From Scleromitrula shiraiana (lineage: Eukaryota > Ascomycota > Leotiomycetes > Helotiales > Sclerotiniaceae): DNA of 64,000 nucleotides. The notes under the pieces were generated by a model, which made no database searches, was not told where the DNA came from, and was given only the letters and a program-made list of their open reading frames with translations. Position numbers and translations under genes: made by a program. The stretch spans positions 1,550,001-1,614,000 of the forward strand of contig JABELC010000003.1 of the NCBI GenBank assembly GCA_028455995.1, in the 5' to 3' direction. Positions within the stretch are counted from its first letter, which is position 1; every line of letters starts with the position of its first letter. Below are positions 56,710 to 64,000 of the stretch, in pieces.

Positions 56710-57280
56710 ATCCTTCTATACCTAGATAGGACCCATCCCAGTTGATATACGCTATACCATTGAGATACACTTATACGTTTGATTTTGTGTTTAAATCCTT
56801 CAGGGGCTTCTGTTTGTTTGAACCACCAACCTCCATCCCGTCTATTTCTTACAAGGCAGATAGATATGGATGGATTATTTTACATTGGAAGATCTGGGTG
56901 AGATACCGCCCCATTGCAAAGCTTGTGTCACTCACTTCCCTTGGATTATGGATGGATATATGGATCGTCATTATGTATGTCATTTGAACTAGACCATCTG
57001 TATCTATCGCGCTCATAAATCCTTTCTTTTATTAGCTGGTTCTGTTCGCTTTCCATTCCTTTTTATATCTAAGCCTTCTTTCACTTTTTCTCTCTTGGTG
57101 TCTGTACTCATTTTTGACTCGTTCGTTCGTTCGTTCATTTATCATCTTCATAAAAATCCCGGGCTGTTCTCGAAGATAGTCATTCATTTCCCATTCTTGC
57201 TATTGTTTGATTATCTCAAGCAGTGGATTTCGCCCATGACCAGGAATGTTTTCTTGGTTTACTTCCATAGGTTGGAAACC
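56710..57280. promoter_or_regulatory. Upstream region of the secreted Cys/Ser-Thr-rich protein
   Basis: Pyrimidine-rich from about 57030, with GTTC units at 57119-57135. An AG at 57269-57270 eleven bases before the ATG suggests that a 5' untranslated intron may end there. Confidence 0.35.
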
Positions 57281-58064
57281 ATGCATTTCTCTTTCGATTC
57301 TCTATTGGCGTTCTCAAATTTGACTTTCGCTCGAAACTTGCCACAATTGAGGCCACATCGGACGACGACTGGCTTTCCCGGCTGGCCTGTTCAGACGGAT
57401 ACTTGTCCAATAGGTGGTGCATCATGCGGGACTAACTCTGGAGCTTGTTGCCCTTCAAGCATGCACTGTATCACTCCTGCAATCTCGGAGATTGCTGCTT
57501 GCTGTCCTATTAGTAAGCGTGGCATTTCCTATCCCGATATGTCTGAATACTGACTTCAGAAGCTGGTGCATGTCGTGGAGATATCGAAGTAGCTCCGAAA
57601 TGCGCGTACAGTAGTTGGAATTTATGGGCCGGATTGGATGAAAATGACTTTTGCTGCGAGGTTGGTCTATTGGGTGCTTATGATCATATCTCGCATCGTG
57701 CCGGAACCTGCGCTTCTTCTGTTGTTGCACCCACTACTTCAGCTGTTCTGGTATGCTATCTTCGTGGACTCTCAGCTATAGTTATTACCAACTTATATAT
57801 CTCTAGATATCATCCGGTTCAGGCGCAACGGTAACTTCAACTGCTTCTGTTACAAGTGCTGCGTCTGACATCATAACAAGCTCCCATGGGGCGGCTATAT
57901 CTACTTCCAGTAAATCGGCTTCTACCACAAAAGCATCAAGTAAAACTTCCAGTCCAACAGGCGATGGTGTCTTGATTAAATCTGTCACAGCAAGTTCGAT
58001 TGCGAGTGCGAGTGAGAGTGTAAGTACAAGTGCAAGTGCAAAACCTACAGAGAAGCCTGTGTAA
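57281..58064 (+). CDS. Secreted cysteine-rich protein with Ser/Thr-rich tail
   Basis: Exons 57281-57512, 57560-57750 and 57807-58064 (introns 47 and 56 bp) give 226 residues. The start MHFSFDSLLAFSNLTFA is a plausible but weak signal peptide. A Cys-rich domain follows, with PVQTDTCPIGGASCGTNSGACC, CITPAISEIAACC and, after the first splice, a second half ending FCCEVGLLGAYD. The last exon encodes about 85 residues that are mostly Ser, Thr and Ala, as in O-mannosylated cell-wall proteins. No GPI-anchor signal ends the protein. The stop TAA overlaps a perfect GTAAGT donor (58061-58066), so another 3' exon may exist in some transcripts. Function unknown; cell-surface or secreted location is inferred. 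Confidence 0.68.
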
Positions 58065-59685
58065 GTTAGATTACCATCTTAGGTATTAAAACTTTGCCAA
58101 TGCTCCAAATAGATTCTTTCACTATATGGTACGTAATTAATCCGAATGTACTCCATGAACTATTGGTTAACGAATCCCAGTATCATGACCACTTAGTGGA
58201 AGATGCTATTGCGGAAACCGCAGGTGGAGTGTTGAGATGCACTTGGTATCAGATATCAACTCCTTCCTATGTTTGCAAATATTTCCCCTCGTACTACCAG
58301 ACTTGTAATCTTATTGTCAGAGGATTGACGCACTGCAGCCCCCTCGGTTGTATATAATATCTCGAAATCAATGAAAGAAGGCTAGCCCAGTTTTGTTAAA
58401 GAAATAAAACTCCCGGGAGTATATTCGTAGAATCATGGTCACTCTATTCCGAATCTCTCGTCCCTTTATACTCTGCACAAACATTTCATTAGGGGCAGAT
58501 CTGCCAAGCCATTGAAGTCAATATAATGGATCTCGAAGGGAAGTTACGTAGATATCGAGGTTGAACAATATGTGGTGAAATGTAATCTTGCACACTTATA
58601 ACGTCAGTATTCTTCTATCGATAACCAGAAGATGCGTAGATGTATGTAGTCATCCTATATAAATAGGAGAATACTTACTGAGGATCAACCTGGATCAGCC
58701 CTGTATTGCTCTTCAATCGTTGTTGTGGATAGGAGGATTGAGACGATATGATTTAAATGCTTGATTTTTCTTCAGTCCTTCCCATAACCCGGATGGCTGC
58801 TGATTCGATTGCTATTAATATAAATGAACACATGTTCCTAATTCTCTTGGTGGTAGTAAATGCAGTGAATTGATAGTAAGGTAATACAAATGCTGTAGTG
58901 AATCCAGCTTGAAAATTTTGATGTAGTATGTGTAAGATTAAGGTTTGAGAGCCCTATGAATTGATGAGCTTTAGTTAGGGTCACGGTCACGGTTGTGTAT
59001 TTTGTAATCACTAGCCTGAATATATAAAGTGTAATAATCTAGTTCATTTTGCTTTAATAATAATAATATATTTTATACCATATTTTAAGGCATATTCTAA
59101 GGCATATTTTAAGGTATATTTTATAGTATATTATAAGGTATATTTTATCATGATACTAGTAGTCTAGTATTAATATTATATACTAGTACTAGTAGGCTAG
59201 TAGTATATTTTATAGTATATTTTATACTCACTGTCAGGGAATATATTTCAAGTTTATAATATACTAGTCTAGTAGTAGTTTTTAATATTTTTTATTCAAT
59301 TTTTTTAATTAATTCATTTTTTTTGTCATATAAAATCTAGACAAATTCCTTAAAATTTTGGTTTGAAACTAATTATATATAAACCAGGACTCGTACGAGA
59401 GAAGGTAATAAAGCACTGACGATTATGCTTTACTGTAATCATGCCCTGCTTTACGTAAAGCTCCCGTCCCTAGCTTCAGTAAGCCTGGAGAGTTTCAGGC
59501 AAAAAAAAAGTTGGGCTGTGCTAATTAAGCTTCTGGGCTAAGTCCGACGAGCGGACGGCCTTTCCAAAGTTACTGTCCACTGTAACCTCTTACATCTAGA
59601 TATTATCCAACAAAATAAATGACTTTTTCTATCCATATGATACCAAAATCCATAAGAACTCTTTTCATTGTTTCCCCCTCCAATC
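58065..59685. other. Spacer with AT-rich block
   Basis: A frame at 58094-58357 (87 codons, Cys-containing) could be a 3' exon of the preceding gene or chance; I cannot decide. Positions 59040-59400 are extremely AT-rich. Confidence 0.45.
59040..59400. repeat. AT-rich block with GGTATATTTTA-type repeats
   Basis: Imperfect tandem copies of a roughly 18-bp motif (AAGGCATATTTTAAGGTATAT-like) run at about 59085-59150, followed by nested ACTAGT/CTAGTA palindromes (59150-59280). It resembles the 26.8-27.3 kb island in word usage. Possibly the footprint of repeat-induced point mutation on an old transposon. Confidence 0.45.
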
Positions 59686-62037
59686 ATGGATGAAAGTTCA
59701 ATTACTTCCAGTTCAAATTCCCCGTCTCAGCCTCAGCCTCAGCCTTATCAATCTCAACCTCCAAAGATACTTAGTTGCACGAACTGCAGAAGACGAAAAA
59801 TTAAATGTACTAAGACAAATCCTTGTCAGCAATGTCAGGTGAGCATCGAGTTCAAGCTAAATTCATTTGTATCATGCATGCTTATTGGGCAATGAGTAGA
59901 TATCTAACACGGAATGCATCTTCCCGACTCGAGTTCGGAATGCTCGGCCACGACAAAATGGTCCAAAATCCCGTGACGCCGAACTCTTGAAGAGAATATC
60001 ACATCTCGAAAGTTTGGTGAGCAGGATAGACACAACAAAGCTTGGGGAAAAGGATCGACGGGAAGTTGAAAATGTTAGGTCTAATGAACCATCCCCGTCA
60101 GCAGGTCTATATAACCATCTTGAACCAATGGACCGAGTCGGGTCCATACCTGGACGCCTAGATCATCAGTATGCTTCTTTCATCAAGCGGCAGGAGACTG
60201 ATGCAATATACACCATCGATGGCTTCTGGACAAGGCTTAGTGAAGAAGTCGATGGTCTCAGACAGCTCATTGAGAATCCTAGTGACGATGAGGATGATGG
60301 CGAATCAGTAGCAGCTTCCCCCGTGACAAAAGGCTTTTCTCCTTTGCTTTTTGTGTTTGATGCAAAAAGCGCATCATTCAATATCGTTAACGCATATCCT
60401 TCCGAGGAACATCGCAAAATCCTACTCAATGTATACTTTTCCAATGTACACCCACTGTTAAGAGTAGTGCATAAAGGAATTATGACAGCTCTTCTTTGTG
60501 AACCAGCAGAGCTATTCGATGCAAACACTGGTCGTTATAAGTTCACGAGTATTGAGGCTAGCACTTTCTCTATGCATTTAGCTGCGGTAACTAGCATGTC
60601 GCCAGAAGAATGTATTATGTACCTGAACGAAGACAGGGATATTCTAGTCTCACGATATAAGTCTGCAACCGAGTATGCATTACAGGAGTCGGATTTTCTT
60701 AATAGTATTGAAATTGTTACTTTACAAGCATTTATATTATACATTGTAAGTCTTTATCACCCTATCTATATACAAACATGGAGCAACATTTGCTGACCAA
60801 ATTCGAGGCTGCTATGCGTTTTCACGATCGAAGTCGGTCTACATGGACGCTCATTGGGCTTGCTGTTCGGATAGCACAAGCTCTTGGACTCCACAGGGAC
60901 GGTGACGGTGAAGGATTACCGATCTTTGACGCTGAAATGCGGAGAAGATTGTGGTGGACTTTGGTTGTGCTCGACACCCGATCTTCAGAAGATCGAGGCT
61001 CAGAAACAATGATCACATGTGGTTCTTTTAACACTAGGTTGCCAACGAACATCAGCGATGATGAATTTTTCATCGATTGCAAAACTCCTCTCACTGACAG
61101 GTCCGGACCTACTGAGATGACCTTTGCTTTAATCACTATGATTGTATCGCATACTTGTCTTAGGTTGAACTTCGTCCCTCCACGAAGCGATCAAACTTTA
61201 ACTCTTCAAGAAAAAGAACAGATTGTAAAGGAATGTACCACTGAAATCGAAACCAAATATCTAGTTGGCAGTGATTCGACGAACTTATCAAATTGGTGGA
61301 CTAGCATGGTGGGACGACTCTTGTCACTGAAGCTCTGGTTGATTATCCAATACCCGCTTCAATCTAGAAAATCTGCATCGAGGATATATCCTCGAGGACA
61401 ATCTTTACGAACAGCTGTTACATTTTTGAATTTGGCAGATATGTTATGGCAGCACGAATCATCGAGAGGACTAAGGTGGTTCTTTCAGACCTACGTCCCA
61501 TGGCATCCTCTTGCTATTGCTTTAGCGGAATTATGTGTCGAGACTAGTGGCCCCCTTTCTGACGAAGCATGGGAAGTTGTGGAGCGCAGCTATAGTCAAT
61601 GGAGTGACTTTGTTGCAGACACAAAGGATGGGGTGATATGGAGACCAGTCAAAAATCTATTGAAGAGGGCCAAAGCTGCAAGGGAGCAAGCTGCACAACA
61701 AGAGCAGTCTGGGCCTGCCCCTACACCTCAAGTTTCTATGTTTACCCCACAACCCTTCGATCAGATGCTCCCTGAGCCAAATATTGCACCCGCCGAACTA
61801 GATATGACCGGTCTCCAAGATAGTAATTTTCCGTTGCCAATGGCACAATTTGATCCCATGGGTCAATCATATGAGTCCTTTGCATTTGACCTATCTACGC
61901 CCTTGAACATGCCTATGGATACTATACCGACTACTGCAGGTGTTTATTCTGATACTCATTGGAACGAATTCATATCTGATGTAGGGCCAACCTCGGACAT
62001 GCCATGGTCCATGCACAATTACTTTCCTGGTACCTGA
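59686..62037 (+). CDS. Zn2Cys6 transcription factor with Fungal_trans domain
   Basis: Exons 59686-59838, 59900-60745 and 60808-62037 (introns 61 and 62 bp, both phase 0) give 742 residues. The start is the ATG at 59686. Zinc-cluster cysteines are C31, C34, C41, C47, C50 and C57; the first intron lies between C50 and C57, so the cluster needs splicing. A coiled coil follows (ELLKRISHLESLVSRID, about residues 80-96), probably for dimerisation. The Fungal_trans domain spans about residues 190-470: YFSNVHPLLRVVHK, then across the second splice LYI|AAMRFHDRSRSTWTLIGLAVRIAQALGLHRDG, and FDAEMRRRLWWTLVVLD. The C-terminus is Pro/Gln-rich and acidic, likely an activation region. Nuclear regulator of unknown target. 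Confidence 0.9.
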
Positions 62038-63577
62038 TATTGAAGTGTGGGAGAAAAGTCAGGGCTTTGATGTGATATCGAGAATCGATAAGACGATGAA
62101 TGAATTCGTACAATAGACGAGGCGAACAAGGTATGACACTAGGAAACAGACTTTGTAAATAATAACTACTCACGCAATTCACCTCACCAAGAATATCAAA
62201 ATACAAGCATATTTCTTACTACGAGTCGGTGTTGAAGAATCCCGAAAATGATACTAAAAATTTCATTCGACTATCATGTGCTGTCCAAACATTATAGTAT
62301 CACTATTACTAGAGTGTCGTATCATAGTTCACATACTCCAGACTCATAACTTATACGAACATATTCTCCCAATACCGTAAGAATCAATCTATACAGGCCC
62401 GGATAGGGTAAGGCACGAGTGCTAAGCACGGATGGAGGGTCCGGGACGATCTTCGGATATTTTAAAAAGCGACATACATCATTTAGTGAATCTGGCTATG
62501 GAATCGTTCCACAAACAGACAATCAATCTGTCAACTCTGAATAGTTTCTAACTATCCTTGCATCAGATCTATTTGCCACGAATCCGGAGTACAAATTTGA
62601 AACCTCTGGTGAGGCGGAATTTGTTTCTTTATATCTGTGCTCAAATAAACTGTTAACCCCCTAACAACTAATCGAACACTAGTTTCGCGCTATGATATTT
62701 AGGTTTACTGACTAGTGTGGGATATTTCTTGCAACTCTAACTGAACCACTGCAAATATATTCTTTTCAACATCTGGAGAGCACGATACAAAACTCAGGAA
62801 TCTCAATTTTATTGATGATATATCTTTTGGTATCTCAATAGTCGCACATGATTCCCGCTTCAGATAGTACACTCACGAAAATACTGAATATCACAATGGC
62901 CCCGCAGCGAGTATAATATCTAAGAATCCCAGTGTTAATGCGCCAGCAAATAAAGATATTCATCCTCTCCAATTTTCATGATGAACTTAATAGCATATTT
63001 TATGCTCGATGTTTAAATCCAGTTTGAACTTTGAAAAGTGGATACCGTTCATTAGACAATTCTAGCTGCCTGCCATGTGGCTCTGAATCCTCAAAACGTT
63101 TCATATCAGTCGATCGAAGTACAAACTACGCTGATTATGACTGATGGTTCGTTTGGCCTGTCATGTGCTTAGCTTTTCCTCCTATCAAATACATACTTCA
63201 CCATTGTAAAGTTTTCAAGCTTCTTCAAAAGGTTTCTGGTTTCATCTTTCAGATCAAGCTTCCATAGTCAATACAACCCTTGTTACAATGGTTGCATTGG
63301 TTCCGGTGCAATCGTATCATCAATTACCATATAGGGTTTAGTAAACCGTGCATGGCTTGCAAGAAACAGCTAGTGGCAGTTGGTGGTGAAGAAGTGCGCC
63401 ACTTGCTCAAAGCCCCTGGCGGCAGTTATGTTGAAGGGCTCAGTTTATCTCTAATGCCATGCCATGCCAGTTTATTGATAGACTTTCTCTTCCTTTCTCT
63501 TCACCTTTGAAGAGAGAATCATGTTGGTTTGATTGTCTTCTATCATCATCTACCTTTTCTTTTTCTTTCTTTTCATC
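62038..63577. other. Spacer with no recognised gene
   Basis: 1.5 kb with no supported coding sequence. A plus-strand open frame at 63280-63510 has no recognisable features. The last 150 bases are T/C-rich, suitable for a promoter or leader of the gene that starts at 63578. Confidence 0.5.
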
Positions 63578-64000
63578 ATGGGGAATGTTGAGCATATACC
63601 CGTTCAACGCGTATGGACGCGCAATATATTTTTAATCTTTGCTTCTCTTCTTCTTTTTATTAATACATTGACATTATTGCCATGGGGAATTTTCCACATC
63701 CAGGCATTTTTCCAACCCGAGAAGCACTATTCCACTTCTACCCAATTATCATTTCCTCAGATTCCTTCTCTCAACACGGTAGATCTAGGACAATCAGGAG
63801 GGGAGGATCTAGCTGCTCTTCTCAAAGCGACAGCTGATATTTTGAGTGCAGTGAGCGCACAGCATCAACTGCAGTCTTTACAGGGTATAAGCAATGATTT
63901 GAATAAGCTGGTGGCAGGCACACAGAATTCACAGGGTGGTGTGAATAGTGGCATACACTCAAGAGGGTTGTTTGATGGTTTCACGGCACTTCTAGGAGGG
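63578..64000 (+). CDS. Partial gene for a signal-anchored protein, cut by the window edge
   Basis: From the ATG at 63578 the frame stays open for 141 codons to the end of the window. The product begins MGNVEHIPVQRVW, then a hydrophobic segment (about residues 16-38, IFLIFASLLLFINTLTLLPW) that would serve as a signal anchor, then a Ser/Gln-rich stretch with a helical DLAALLKATADILSAVSAQHQLQ part. I do not recognise the family. A pyrimidine-rich leader precedes it. The frame may end or splice beyond the edge. Confidence 0.5.
   Translation, partial: MGNVEHIPVQRVWTRNIFLIFASLLLFINTLTLLPWGIFHIQAFFQPEKHYSTSTQLSFPQIPSLNTVDLGQSGGEDLAALLKATADILSAVSAQHQLQSLQGISNDLNKLVAGTQNSQGGVNSGIHSRGLFDGFTALLGG

Noticed and set aside
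58094..58357. 87-codon Cys-containing frame after the secreted protein gene
   Set aside because: No homology and no consistent splice phase to the upstream exons; kept only as a possibility in the spacer entry.
63280..63510. 76-codon plus-strand frame near the right end
   Set aside because: No domain, no signal, and it precedes the better supported partial gene at 63578.

Overview
The window looks like nuclear DNA of a filamentous ascomycete (Pezizomycotina). The evidence is short introns (about 50-120 bp) with GTAAGT/GTATGT-type donors, a Het-C gene, an LTE1-type RasGEF, three Zn2Cys6 regulators, 2EXR-domain proteins and an RTA1-family membrane protein. The protein set and the microsatellite-rich spacers would fit Leotiomycetes (Botrytis/Sclerotinia relatives), but that placement is inference. 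I found no tRNA, rRNA or CRISPR. I rebuilt gene models by hand from splice sites and reading phase; every multi-exon total reported as intact is divisible by three.

Layout. 0.8-6.3 kb: LTE1-like mitotic-exit RasGEF (minus). 6.3-11 kb: gene-free, dense with micro- and minisatellites. 11-12.3 kb: heavily broken alpha/beta hydrolase pseudogene. 13.1-13.4 kb: a 62-residue single-membrane-span protein gene with a 14-nt first coding exon. 14.5-17 kb: membrane-anchored short-chain dehydrogenase and a 2EXR protein (minus). 18-19.8 kb: seven-exon secreted protein built from tandem six-cysteine modules, with an in-frame TAG in exon 2. 20.3-25.4 kb: Zn2Cys6 regulator divergent from an RTA1-type membrane protein, then an AIF/FSP1-like flavin oxidoreductase. 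27.8-29.6 kb: amino-acid permease. 30.2-32.1 kb: second Zn2Cys6 regulator. 32.4-33.8 kb: 2EXR-like relic and a stretch of strong hairpins.

33.9-38 kb: two conserved-looking unknown proteins, one of them membrane-anchored. 38.6-42 kb: mitochondrial threonyl-tRNA synthetase convergent with a Maf-type nucleotide pyrophosphatase. 42.8-46 kb: Het-C. 48.8-50.3 kb: HMG-box protein. 50.3-54.9 kb: gene-poor repeat-rich spacer. 54.9-55.4 kb: small INO4-like bHLH. 56.5-56.7 kb: MITE-like inverted-repeat element. 57.3-58.1 kb: secreted Cys/Ser-Thr-rich protein. 59.0-59.4 kb: AT-rich block. 59.7-62 kb: third Zn2Cys6 regulator. 63.6 kb to the edge: start of an incomplete membrane-anchored protein gene.

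Most genes are unrelated housekeeping or regulatory loci and not one pathway. The strongest candidate for something undescribed is the cysteine-module gene at 18.0-19.8 kb. Every intron is phase 1 and sits just upstream of the second cysteine of a module, so each internal exon is a symmetric, shuffle-ready unit. The RTA1/Zn2Cys6 divergent pair is a plausible small membrane-stress regulon.
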